Source of the DNA: Euborellia annulipes
Taxonomy: Eukaryota; Arthropoda; Insecta; Dermaptera; Anisolabididae
DNA length: 64,000 nucleotides
Reading direction: 5' to 3'
Assembly: GCA_023213315.1 (NCBI GenBank)
Contig: JAKCPI010022159.1
Location: 19,835 to 83,834, forward strand
Shown here: piece after piece, positions 44,056 through 54,521 of the stretch
Position numbering within the stretch: position 1 is the stretch's first letter
How the letters are laid out: each line of letters starts with the position of its first letter
Position numbers and translations under genes: made by a program
Notes under the pieces: model-generated
What the model was told of the DNA's origin: nothing
The model's input: only the letters and a program-made list of their open reading frames with translations
Databases searched by the model: none

Positions 44056-44570
44056 TAATAATATATAAAAATAAATTTTAATAATACAATTCTTACCTTA
44101 TATATTTCATAGAAAATAAAATAAAACGACAGACATATTATATGACGTTACCAGATCAGATAAGATCAGTGTGATAAACACAAAGAATGAAGTACCTGTT
44201 TTTTTTTTCTATTTAATATCAAATTACATGTAAAAATAAGTAAAATTTACTTGACTATATTTGTCAAAGAATATATATAATAAATTCTATCTCTTAACTT
44301 GCTCTTAAGTCACATTTGGATATTTAAATTGTTTATTATATATAATTTAGACCTAATACTAAAAATATATAGTCTATATTTTAAAACTAAAAAATAAAAA
44401 AAATTCATTTTTTCATTCATTTTTATTAAATATATACAACTGAATCCAGTGGTTGTGTTCTGTATACAGCATATTTTAAAAGAAAGATTTTTCCATAATA
44501 ATCAAAGAAACACAAGTATTTTAAGGTATTTTAATAATATTTTTAATAATAATATTAAGCTTATTAATAT
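44056..44570. other. AT-rich tract
   Basis: No gene; repeated ATTTTAATAATA-type sequence only. Confidence 0.5.
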
Positions 44571-44770
44571 TAACTTATTAATTAAACCAGATAGCCGAAA
44601 AAAATAGGTACCGCTGGGATTTGAACCACGAATCTGCCGATTTGCACTCAGCATGCCCTCGATTGGATCACGGATCTACCAAGGGCATGCTGAGTACAAG
44701 TCAGCAGATCCGTGGTTCAAATCCCAGCGGTACCTACTTTTTTTGGCTATCTGGTTTAATTAATAAGTTA
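44571..44770. repeat. 200-bp palindrome with tRNA-like arms
   Basis: The two halves are near-perfect reverse complements about a centre at 44670. Each arm, read outward, contains GTGGTTCAAATCCCAGCGGT (a tRNA T-arm and acceptor side) preceded by GGCATGCTGAGTACAAGTC (anticodon-arm side); the outer 35 bp are AT-rich and also mirrored. It looks like a tRNA-derived SINE duplicated in inverted orientation. Only the right arm keeps the full tRNA-like order. Confidence 0.8.
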
Positions 44771-44984
44771 GTAGTATTTGTTATTCAATTTTTGTTTGCT
44801 ATAAGGTAGGCAACCCAAATAACCAGTTCACTAATCGCTTGAATTGCTCTAGAGCCTCACCACATTTATTTATAATAAAGATTCTCTCAATTTATTAAAT
44901 TATCTTAATTTTAAATTCCATAATTCTTGAAAAATTAATCTCGTTAACCAATTTTTTTTTTTTTTTAATTTGCAACTAGTAAAA

Positions 44985-45020
44985 AAAAGTGAAGGCAGCT
45001 CAGGTTCAAATTCACCTCAT
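44985..45020 (+). repeat. tRNA-like SINE fragment
   Basis: GGCAGCTCAGGTTCAAATTC and CACCTCATAATG match the tRNA-related fragment at 40940-41002. Confidence 0.4.
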
Positions 45021-45044
45021 AATGTTATAATAAATTTTTGAACA

Positions 45045-45112
45045 TTTATCACGTTTTGCGTGACTTAACCACTGAAGAAGATAACACTTAATCAGCGAAA
45101 CGTGATAAGGAT
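45045..45112 (+). ncRNA. hammerhead-like motif, variant
   Basis: Outer arms TTATCACGTTTTGC (45048-45061) and GCGAAACGTGATAA (45093-45106) are nearly complementary. Between them lies an intact CTGAAGA box, and GAAAC is followed by GTG rather than GTC. A G at the cleavage position would prevent normal hammerhead cleavage, so it may be a decayed member of the same group or an unrelated hairpin. Confidence 0.35.
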
Positions 45113-45880
45113 ACAAAATTGTTAACAAGACTTCTTCAATTTCATCTAATTTATTTTTTTTTCTTACTAGTCTACCTTAATTATAGAAATATTTTTGTTT
45201 TATCTTGATTCATCATCTATTTATTTATTTTTTGATGAAATATTTCCTTGCTCTAATTTTAGATAATAAAATAAATCGAATTAGATAAAAAAGGTCTTTT
45301 CTAAATACTTTTATTATTATTATGTTGACATCATTAGAAAAATTAAATTTGCATATAATTAGAATGATGGGGAAAAAATGAAACAATTAAAACCTTTTGA
45401 TCCTAATCCAAGCTCCTAATGAAGATGTCATTTTTGAAGTATTTGTATTAAATAAAGTCCTTTCTTTATCCTTTGCTTCGAGCGGGTAAAAAGTTGGCTA
45501 ATCCACGTCAATAATCTATCTTTTAACTCCTAAAATTTGTTCGAATTCGCATGCATTTCGAATTTGTTTTTTATTACAATTATTTCAAATTGATTTCATT
45601 TTGAATATTTCAATTATTTTTAATAAAATAATCTATTGTTAATAAAATAAATACAAAATACCCCCTCATTTTATACAAAAGCTTTTTTCCCCCTCTTCTA
45701 ATTCTCTGTCTATCAGGATTTATATAATAAAATATCATTTAAGCCTAATTTGAAATTAAGTCTTGATTAATTATTTATCAAAATTAGCTCTATGTAATTT
45801 GTGTACAAAAAAAAAAAAACTTGTTTAAAATGTTGAAGGGTTTATTTACTTATGTAAATTATTTACTAAGTAGCCTACGT
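45113..45880. other. AT-rich tract
   Basis: Nothing recognisable. Confidence 0.5.
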
Positions 45881-46151
45881 CGCACAGTGGTTCCAAATTC
45901 CGAAAACGTGGCCAAAAGTCCAAAAATAAAGATTAAATTAGGGGACTTTTAAGACCCTAAATAGTTTTATTAATATATTTACGGTTAGGAACGACCGTTT
46001 TTGAGAGTCATATGCACTTATCTGGCTCTCAAAATCTATTTGAATCTGAGCGTTTTTGACAACAATCGAGAGCTCTCTCCGAACGCAAATAAGCATCCTT
46101 TTCTATCGCTCTCCATTTCCTTGTTTTTTTGGTTATTTTAATTTCGTCAAA

Positions 46152-46319
46152 TGGAATCAACGACTGAAAGTAAGTAAATTTCAACAATGTAAAAAAAATG
46201 CAATAAATTATGATAGTTAAATAATAGGAGCATTTCAAATAACGTCTTATTTTTTTCCATTTCAGAAATCGCAAAAATTCAAAAGTCAAAAAAGTAAAAA
46301 GTCCCACGACATCCCACTC
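46152..46319 (+). pseudogene. possible start of the outer element's gene, two exon-like pieces
   Basis: An ATG opens MESTTE, immediately followed by a good splice donor (AAAGTAAGT). About 95 bp later a pyrimidine-rich TTTTTTTCCATTTCAG acceptor appears. Joining at these sites keeps the frame open into a Lys/Ser/Gln-rich stretch (KSQKFKSQKSKKSHDIP). The position, about 270 bp inside a terminal repeat, fits a transposase N-terminus, but I recognise no domain. Low confidence. Confidence 0.25.
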
Positions 46320-46489
46320 TCAAACAACTTTTCCTGTCTTTTTGGATCCTTCTACATTAATAATATTAAAAAAATTAGCTGCACAGACTTGCACATTTTT
46401 TTTTTATTCAATTTTTTTTGGAATTTGAATATTCATCTGATGAAGCATATTAATGTTATTTAAACTAATGTTACCCAGGTAGAAATTCA

Positions 46490-46960
46490 ACCTTAAAATT
46501 AGCTAATATTAAGCTAATTTTCTAAGTTTAAGCTTAAAATTAGCTAACAAAATTAGCTTAGTTTAAGCTTATTTTGTAACGCTTTTCTAAGCTAGCAGCA
46601 AGCTTACCGAATTAGCTTAAAATTAGCTAAAAAAACTAGCTAAAAATAAGGTTGTTTTGTTAGCTTAAAATAAGCTTGAAATTAGCTTAAAATAAGCTTA
46701 AAATTAGCTAACAAAACTAGCTAAGGGCAAGGTTGTTTTGTTAGCTTAAAATAAGCTTGAAATTAGCTTAAAATAAGCTTAAAATTAGCTAACAAAACTA
46801 GCTAAGGGCAAGGTTGTTTTGTTAGCTTAAAATAAGCTTGAAATTAGCTTAAAATAAGCTTAAAATTAGCTAACAAAACTAGCTAAGGGCAAGGTTGTTT
46901 TATTAATTTAAAATAAGCTTGGAATTAGCTAACAAAACTAGCTAAGGGCAAGGTATGGTA
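46490..46960. repeat. 81-bp AGCTTA-rich tandem array
   Basis: The marker ACTAGCTAA (often followed by GGGCAAGGTTGTTTT) has its CTAA at 46640, 46721, 46802 and 46883, exactly 81 bp apart, then at 46942 (59 bp, truncated). Units are rich in TTAGCTTAAAATAAGCTT-type palindromes. Confidence 0.85.
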
Positions 46961-47859
46961 TTTTGAGTTAAAAAAAAAGTATTTGCAAAAAATAAAATTT
47001 TTATTTAAAATATTTTTCCAACACAAACAAAAGATATAAAATACATATATATGGACCATTTATTTTGAAAGTGGTGTAAGTCCACTTTTTACAAAAAATG
47101 AGAAATCACACAATTTATCAATATATATTTATTTTTAAAACATGCAGTTAATAAATCACCATGTTATATTCTTTATGAAACCAAGCACTTAGCACTGGAC
47201 CTAAAAATCTAAAAAAAAATATTTAATCATTTAACCTTATTTCTTATTTATTTTATATGTAATAAATATACTTACATAAATGATGAATAGCGTCTTTCAG
47301 GGGGGGGGGGGGGCAAAAGAGATATTTAAAAAATTAGTTTGCACCCCTCGAATTTTTAAAACACAAATTTAAATTCTAAAAAAAAATTCACGATCCTATC
47401 AGGCCTAAAGTTTAGAGTAGACTAACCTGACCAAAGCTGCCTGTGTCCACTCTAACTGTAAATTCTTTTGTTTACAAATGCTTCCTTTTTGGGTTTTTCC
47501 AGGTAGGCAGGAGGTCTTTTTTTTTAAATTATAAATAAAAGAGTTAAAATTCAAGAATAATATTAGGTTACTATTTACACTCATTCTAAGTAATTAAAAA
47601 ATTCATTATTTAAATTTTATTTCATATACTGTTACTCTGCCAAATTTATATTTATTAAGAATAATTATTCAAAATGATTTTTCTCAAATTAAAATTTTTT
47701 TTATATACATTTGATAGAAGAGCAGGTGCTTAGGGGGAGGGAGTTTGCCTGCGGCCCTGGTCAGTACCTTAAGATAAAAGTAATTACTTATTCGAATACA
47801 ATACAACCTTATAGTATCAATGGAATGCTTTAAGCTAGATATCCAAGATAAAAACGAAC

Positions 47860-48120
47860 CTTGAAATTAGCTTAGAAAACTAGCTAAAAACAAGCTAATA
47901 ATAAGCTAAAAACAAGCTAAAAACAAGCTAATAATAAGCTAAAAACAAGCTAATAATAAGCTAGAAATAAGATAGCAGCAACCTAAGGAAACTAGCTAAT
48001 AACAAGCTAATAATAAGCTAATAATAAGCTAATAACAAGCTAATAATAAGCTAATAATAAGCTAGAAATAAGCTTAAAAAACTATCTTAGACTCTAAGCT
48101 TAAATAAAGCTAATTCTAAG
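47860..48120. repeat. 11-bp AAGCTAATAAT tandem array
   Basis: AAGCTAATAAT and AAGCTAAAAAC monomers follow one another at 11-bp spacing for about 200 bp, close to one helical turn, with AGCTA in each unit. Confidence 0.85.
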
Positions 48121-48577
48121 CTAATAACTTGTCCGACTAAGATAAATTTCTACCTGGGTATATGTAATCCGTATTAAAAATATTGAATAAAATATTGTAA
48201 TTAAATTATTTTGACCTAAATAAATGTGCCTGGACCCCCACAAATGTGTCGTATTAAACAATATGTATCATTTAGGGTCAATATGGCCTAAGTTGAGAAA
48301 AAGACTTATAAAAAAAAAAGAAAAATTATTTTGTTATTAATTTATTTAAAATACGAAATTAGCAACCTCGGAAGCCCTACAATGCCAATTTTGATTGAAA
48401 TCGAATTATTTTTTTTTTAGTTCCCCATATTGGTTCCGCCATATTTTTTTTTTTCTGAAAAAATAATATCATATTCTAAATCAGCGACCTCAAAAACCCT
48501 TGTGTACTGAATTTCAGAGAGATTAAATAACGTTTTCGACTTTTGACCACGTTTTCGGGATTTGGAACCACTGTGCG

Positions 48578-49146
48578 TCGGTGTAGATAAAAATATACAA
48601 ATAGACAAATAACTCAATTACAGTGGGCTATTTATAAATATTTAAATAACATATTTAATAAAAGTAGAACGATCGTCAGTAAATGACATTTTCGGATTAG
48701 CACTATAGAGTAAGACTACAAGTGTGCACTGTAAAAAAAATATGAATTTTAATCGTTTTTCATACATGTATACTGTCATGCTTGATTTTAATATAGGCCT
48801 ACCCAGTTTGTGATATATTAACTTTTCATATACCTTAATGTAATATCCATAAAGAGTTTGAGTTACAGATTTCATATACAAGTTTTTGAAAATCCCTTGA
48901 AAATTTTTAACACTGTAGGTTCTTCCTGTTTTCTTCGCCATAGTAGGACTCTAAAACCCTTTTACAATTAACAACTCATGTTCAATTATTAAATATCTCT
49001 AAAAATTAACAATTTAGCTTAAGTCGAAAAGTTGGGAGCAAATTATTGCAAAATCCATAGCCATTTGGGATACTTATCTTTCAGCATTAATATATTTTCG
49101 ACAAAAGTTCAAAAATTGAGTTTAGATTACATCCTAATTTTAAATA
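48578..49146. other. AT-rich tract without recognised gene
   Basis: A 99-codon minus frame (48642-48941, MAKKTGRTYSVKNFQG start) is present but matches no family I know and contains no clear domain. TAGGCCTA octamer at 48794-48801. Confidence 0.4.
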
Positions 49147-49273
49147 CTAGTTGCACAGAGGTTTACTTGACTTTGGAGTTAGTTGCAGGTGGAGATGCAA
49201 TTTAGGAATAAATAAATAAAAATTTATTTTCAGGATTTTTTATTATTAATATTGAAAACCTCTGTGCAACTAG
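49147..49273. mobile_element. Tc1/mariner-type MITE (127 bp)
   Basis: Inverted ends CTAGTTGCACAGAGGTTT flanked by TA on both sides (49145-49146 and 49274-49275). The interior is noncoding. Confidence 0.85.
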
Positions 49274-49275
49274 TA

Positions 49276-50206
49276 TTGATAATTCTTGGCCTGTTTCGTT
49301 CCTTATACTAATTTTAAATGATAAAAAGTAAAATAAATAAATATGGACGCTTACGCTTTTCGTATATAAATCAATACTTAATTAAAATTTAAAAAAAAAA
49401 GCCTAAAACTAACCTTGTAAATATACCACCCCTTTTAATAATGTATTTTTTCTCACTTATGAATTAAAAATATTTTTAAATAAAAAAAATACAACAAAAA
49501 TTAATTTTTAATTTTCATCTTAATTGCTTGAAGAGAGGAATTTGAATAAGTGCGATTAAATGAAACTCTCGTTTGGCATTTTTACAACTCTGTCTATCTC
49601 ACAGCAAAAATGATTTTTGATCCTCCTTCATTCTCGCTGCAAAATTTCACCGGGTGATTAATATTTATGATGTTTGTTAAAGCAATGCTGCTATGATGAA
49701 AATGCCGGATTGGCATCCGTACAAAAAGGTGAGGCGATTTCTGTGAGTAAGATGATTTACTTGCACTTAAACATAATATATTGCCCCTGTCAACAATCAA
49801 AGCTTTCGCATTTGAACTTTAGTATAATTTATACCTTTAGGTTTTAATTGAATCAACATTATAATTCTCAACTTTTTAGCATAAACAGTATCAATCAAAA
49901 GGAAATCGAGAATTGGTTGGCTCCGGGCCCAAATCTTTTTAAATTACAACCGGATATTATTACTAATATTCATACTATAACTTGCTAAAGAATTTTTAAG
50001 AAAAAAAATTTCATTCGTCTGAGTATGGAAGTGAATTTACAGAAAAAAATCTTTTAAGATTTTTATTAAATTGATAGAATTTTTTAAAGTCTTTTCGGCA
50101 TATAGACTCCATTATTTAAATGCGATATATTGGGTCAAGGCATATCATTTATAGATTAAAAATATAAAAGTATACTATAGCCTATAAAAAAATCTTGAAT
50201 GAGTTT
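49276..50206. other. AT-rich tract with one balanced island
   Basis: The island at 49560-49800 includes ATGCCGGATTGGCATCCG (an imperfect palindrome at 49701-49718). The 68-codon minus frame there is not convincing. The remainder is A/T-rich. Confidence 0.4.
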
Positions 50207-50214
50207 TCCTAGAC

Positions 50215-50519
50215 CAGTGATTCCCAACCTGTGTGCCTCGGCATCCAAGGGTGCCGCGTCATTGTCTATGGGGTGCCGCATTGAGATAAACAAAAAAAAA
50301 ATTACCCTATACTTAATCTAACAAACTAATGATGTATTTTTTTTTACTTAGTGACTATAGTAAAGTTTATTATATTATCTTATGGTGTACGTACTTATTA
50401 AATAAAATTTCAATAAATTTACATATTGAACTTAATTTTTTTTAATTCAAGGAAGGGTGCCCCTAGTGTTAAATGTTATTCCCAACGCACCGTGGACTTC
50501 AAAAGGTTGAGAAACGCTG
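50215..50519. mobile_element. hAT MITE (305 bp)
   Basis: Ends CAGTGATTCCCAACCT and, reverse complemented, CAGCGTTTCTCAACCTTTT. The subterminal GGTGCCGC repeats are typical of hAT MITEs. The flanking octamers TCCTAGAC and CACTAGAT match at five of eight positions. Confidence 0.75.
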
Positions 50520-50561
50520 CACTAGATTTTCTCATATTCTTTAAAAATTCGTGATTATCTT

Positions 50562-51240
50562 GCACTAAAGTTGTAAATCTATATCAACCTTTAGAGTAAA
50601 TACATCAACCGGAATTAGTACTTTACCTAATAAATTTTTAAATAAACAGGGCCGTAGACAGAAAACTTTCGGATGATCCCCTCCCAAATTAATTAATTTT
50701 AAAGAAGATAAAATATTTTTTATAATTTATGACAGTACATATTTCAAGACTATGCTTCTCTCTATATTTATAATTTGTCGGGATTTAGGGAGGGGGTGGG
50801 TTTGGACCCCATTATCCACCCCATGGCTCCGGCTCTGATCAACACAATACTAAATTAGATCAACTTTATTTATACATAAATTTTATTATTTTTTAAAATT
50901 ATTTCGAATCTTGAATTTCTCTTTAATTTTAATTTTTTGTGATTTCGGGGGAAGGAAGTATTTGAACTCCCATAATCCTCGCTCTGAAATACTACTTCCG
51001 GTTGACGTATTTACTACAAAAGTTGATAAAGATCTACAACTTTAGTATAGGAAGTAACTATATATTCCAAATTTAATCGATCTGGTTGCATGCGTTTTTT
51101 AAGAAACTACAGATATAATTTCAAAAATGATTTTTTTCTTTTGACACACGGATGAATAAACGTCACCAATCTTCAAAATATCTAGGTCGAATTTTTTGAC
51201 GTTTACACTACTTTCTCTATCAACTACTCGAGAAAGTAAA
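50562..51240 (-). mobile_element. divergent family A relative (A-prime)
   Basis: The minus strand starts with a head hairpin (TACTTTCTC of 51240-51206 pairs around TCGAGTAGTTGAT) and GTCAAAAAATTCGACCTAGA, matching the order of family A. A segment of about 58 bp at 50990-51046 is repeated in inverted orientation at 50562-50622 (CTAAAGTTGTAAATCTATAT against its mirror). The tail hairpin and X-box are not recognisable. Confidence 0.55.
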
Positions 51241-51304
51241 AAAGCAACCCATTAAATGAACTCTCCTTGATTTTCAATAAAAATAAAAATTTGCTCTTTA
51301 ACTG

Positions 51305-51570
51305 TCTTGGGGCCCCCGGGTTTGGGGTGGGAAGGGGGGCCCCTCCCCCCTATTCCAAACGTCCCGGGGTCGGGCCCGAGGAAGCTGGTTAATTTTTTTT
51401 AGATATTTGGGGCACAAAATGGAAAAAAAAAAACCCCCCCCCCCAAAAATATATTTTCTCTTCTACGTTGATTGTCAAAGTTTTTTAGGGTGTAGTTGGC
51501 GGAAAAAAATGGATGAGTGTGTGTGGGGGTGTGAGGGGGAGAGAAAAAAAAAAAAAAAAAAACTGTCTTG
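51305..51570. other. suspicious low-complexity block
   Basis: Runs of G, C and A dominate (for example GGGAAGGGGGGCCCC and a C run at 51434-51444). The words AACTGTCTTGG occur on both sides (51298 and 51560). Either a low-complexity insertion with an 11-bp repeat at its borders or a consensus error. Confidence 0.5.
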
Positions 51571-51820
51571 GACCTTATGAATTCATTTGTAAAAAATCCA
51601 TAAAGATTAATTAATTATATATTTTTAAATCTTTATAGAGGCTGTAGCAGAAATTTTTTCTTCTGTGAGAATTATAAAAAAAAACTTTAAGATTGAATCT
51701 GGCAACTGAGAGTAAAAAAAAAGTCAACAACTCTTCGATTAATATTTATAAATTTTTGACACATATTCATTCACAAGTTCGTTACCAATACAAAAAGAAA
51801 TTTTGATATTAATGTAATTC

Positions 51821-52080
51821 ATGGTTGAATTTTTTTTATCCGAGGGTGGTGCTGTTAGGGTGGTGAAGGGATGTTTCACTTCGGGTGGTGGGGATAGCGC
51901 ACTCGAGAGGAGGGGAGTCGAGAGACCAACAGGTGGCGCCGCCTGCGGTCTCCCGCCATGGACCAGGCCACCAGGCCAGGGAGGAATTCAATTCGTTCCT
52001 TAGTTACTTACTTATTTATTCACGTCTGCGTTGAAATGAATCAGCGGCACACTTACACACTAACGATTAATATTATTATT
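51821..52080. other. small GC-rich island
   Basis: Includes GGTGGCGCCGCCTGC and CAGGCCACCAGGCC. The 60-codon plus frame is low-complexity (Gly/Arg) and not called as a gene. Confidence 0.35.
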
Positions 52081-52127
52081 ATTAAATGATATATTAAATA
52101 TTTTGAATTTTGATATGAAAAAATAAA

Positions 52128-52590
52128 ATGGTGTGACTGGTCGCGCAACAATTTTCTCTTATCTTCGGTAATTGAAAATTATGTTCTGTGCTTGCCACAC
52201 CAGATTTTTTGTGTCAACATATAATTAGTTTTCGCCGATTTATTACATTGTTAAAGATCTAAAATATTTATATTTTGTTACCATAGCAACCCTTTCTCTT
52301 TCCCATGAAGTACAAGAGTAGTGTGCTTCAAACAATTTCAAGGGCAAAATGAGAATATACATTTTAAAGAACTTCTAAAAAATAATTGATTTTTGAATTT
52401 TAATCAATATCTTTTCATCGATTTTGGAGAAAATGGGAAAAAGCTGAAAAAGTGCATCAGTAAAATATTAGTACTTTTTGGCCAATTTTGTTCAAAAGTT
52501 AATTTTCACGCCCTAGGAAGGTGCCTAACTTAAATATCAATTTTCACCCTCGTAACTCATTTCAATTCCGTTATGCTTTAAATTGATCAA
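52128..52590 (-). mobile_element. family A repeat, copy A7 (head missing)
   Basis: Tail hairpin 52129-52208, X-box 52277-52290 (GTTACCATAGCAAC), and the GAGGTTGAAATTT-type segment near 52545 (minus strand) are present; the sequence stops before the microsatellite and head hairpin. Confidence 0.8.
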
Positions 52591-54021
52591 GCTGATAATT
52601 TCTGTCCTTTTTAGGTGTTAACCCTTTTTTGGGTCTATGATAACTTCATTCAAAATAAATACAATTTTCTTTCCGAGAAAATTTTGAATGCAATTTTTTG
52701 GGGACTAAATTTTTCATAATTTGAAGATTTAATCTGTTGTAAGATTAATTGTTCCAGAACTTAACTTCCTCTGTATAGTGTATCTGTACCTGTAAGGGCG
52801 CTCATTGACCAGAGAAAAGGAAGTGGAGTTAAAGAGGGAAATTTAAAACTTTAAAATTGAGTAAAAATTTATTTCGAGTTTTCGACCATTTTTGAAATAA
52901 GTAATAAAAAAATCAACTCCTCGTCTGTCTCTGTTTAATTTATTAAATATATAAAATTAAAATCACATAAATTTCATTAATTCATTTATAAACAAGTTGT
53001 CTCTTTATATGAATAATTTATTAAATTTTGCATTTTTTTAAGTCTTTTTTGTTTGGCATCTGAGGCCATTTAGACTCCGTCAAAAATTTTGTAGTTGATC
53101 CGGATTAAGGCATTCAATCATGAATCATCTTAAAATTTTTCCAACAAATTCATCGCAAGTATTATTTATGGTAACCTACAATATAATACCAGTAAAATGT
53201 ATAATTTAATACAAGTTTTAATTAATTTTTAATTTCAGTCATCAATTATTTTTGAAATCGTCATTGAAATCTCGAGGTCAAAATTTATTTTATATAGCAA
53301 GTTAGTTTAGCTATAGGTTTTTTTTATTCATCTTCTATATGCATAAGAATAAAAAAAAATTCGCCAAGTTTTTTTACGACTAATTTTATGACACATTATC
53401 ATAAATTATGACTGGTTTTCGGTTTAAGAGAGAGAGAAAAAAATGATTGAATAATTTTAATTAACGTAAACGAAAAAACAAATAAATATAGTAAAATATT
53501 ATTTTGAGATAAATAAATGACGTTTTAAGAGATCTGTTGAGGGGAAGGGACTTTTCCTTTTCTTTTTTTCTCCCTCTTTTTAATTAGCCAAAAAACCTGT
53601 TTTGTTTTTTTTTTGTCTTTTTGCAAATTTATTCTATGTTTTGGCTGAAATAAGAAAAAATTTAAAAAGGGTCGAAGGGGTGAATTTTCAAATATTTTTT
53701 ATGAAAACTAGCTTTGTTTTAGTAACTAATTTTGGTATCATTATCAGTGGAGGAACACAACACAAAACTTCATTTTGGAAAAAAAGTCATATTACTATTT
53801 TAAAGCAGAATTCGCCTGCAGAATTTGTTAAATCTCTCCAGATATTAACAATTGAACAAGAAATTAAAGTTCTGAATGAATTAAGTATAAAATTCATTAG
53901 AATTGATTAAAAAATTGATAGAAATGTTTGTGTTACCTCGAATAACTAGTGTTTACCATTAACGTTCTCATTTGATACAACCCCCGTGAATACACTGTTT
54001 ATTATACAGATTCTTTGTAAA
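52591..54021. other. AT-rich tract without recognised gene
   Basis: The 102-codon plus frame at 53602-53910 contains no known domain; its second half (QHKTSFWKKSHITILKQN) is less low-complexity than most chance frames here but I cannot place it. Confidence 0.45.
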
Positions 54022-54127
54022 TATTAGGTTGATTCACAATTATCCGCCCTTTATATTGGAGCGCTTTTTATTGTTAAAAATCAACCTTTCATTTACTTTT
54101 TTTTTCAGAAAATTCTTCCCTGTTCAA

Positions 54128-54325
54128 TTGATGAAAATGAGTGTCGAAAATCATATTCCTATTCATCATATTATGCTTTACCACTACGAGAATGGATGGA
54201 AGGCATCACAGTCATTTCGCGATCTCAACGATCTTTTTGGCGAAGAAACAATAAGCGAAAGACAATGTGGTTTTCCGGCTTCAAGTCTGGTAATACCAGC
54301 TTGGAGGATATTTTAGGAAGAGGTA
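54128..54325 (+). pseudogene. mariner transposase N-terminal fragment
   Basis: The frame reads MKMSVENHIPIHHIMLYHYE then NGWKASQSFRDLNDLFGE and TISERQC. This is the N-terminal helix-turn-helix region of mariner transposases (HIRHILLYEF... GE...SERTC pattern). A one-base-scale frameshift follows: the next frame gives WFSGFKSGNTSLEDI, the expected continuation (second helix-turn-helix and linker), then a stop. The gene covers about the first 75 residues of a normal 340. The DD34D catalytic domain is missing. Confidence 0.85.
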
Positions 54326-54512
54326 TCACCAGACTTTAAGCGGGAAAACCACATTGCCTTTCGCTTATTGTTCCTTCACCAAAAAGATCGTTGATATCTC
54401 GAAATGACTGTGCTGCCTTCCATCCTTTCTCGTAGTGGTAAAGCATAATATGACGAATATGAATATGATTTTCGACACGCATTTTCATCAATAGAATAGG
54501 GAAGAATATTTT
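54310..54512 (-). pseudogene. second, inverted copy of the mariner transposase N-terminus
   Basis: Mirror image of 54107-54309 about a centre at 54309.5. On the minus strand it starts near 54500 and includes HIHIRHIMLYHYEKGWKAAQ and SFRDINDLFGEGTISERQC, slightly closer to the usual mariner sequence than the left copy. The differences between the arms show that the inversion is not very recent or that the two arms came from two elements. Confidence 0.8.
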
Positions 54513-54521
54513 TCTGAAAAA

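Larger units (their letters stand above)
46474..48158. mobile_element. nested foldback-like element with AGCT-rich arrays (1,685 bp)
   Basis: The inverted ends are CCCAGGTAGAAATT(T), flanked on both sides by TA. Each end is followed by an AGCTTA/TAGCTT-rich tandem array: an 81-bp period on the left (46490-46960) and an 11-bp period on the right (47860-48120). The centre (46960-47855) is AT-rich and noncoding. Long repeat-filled inverted termini are characteristic of foldback-type elements; a named family is not assigned. Confidence 0.7.
45881..48577. mobile_element. 2.7-kb terminal-inverted-repeat element (hAT-like ends), host of a nested element
   Basis: Long inverted ends: CGCACAGTGGTTCCAAATTC on the left, then CGAAAACGTGG and CAAAAGTC, all mirrored at 48530-48577. 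A CAGTGG start is hAT-like, but no clean 8-bp duplication is seen. The left arm holds a possible first exon (see 46152-46319), and the interior is occupied by a second element at 46474-48158. Only about 380 bp of the outer element remain to the right of that insertion, so its coding region is mostly gone. Confidence 0.7.

Noticed and set aside
45045..45112. Active hammerhead ribozyme.
   Set aside because: The triplet after GAAAC is GTG; G at the cleavage position is not tolerated, and the arms pair through the core instead of around it.
46474..48158. piggyBac assignment because the ends start with CCC.
   Set aside because: The flanking bases are GTTA and TATA rather than TTAA, and the ends do not otherwise resemble piggyBac.
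53602..53910. 102-codon frame as a hypothetical gene.
   Set aside because: The start is in a T-rich run, no domain is visible and there is no splice context or neighbouring exon.
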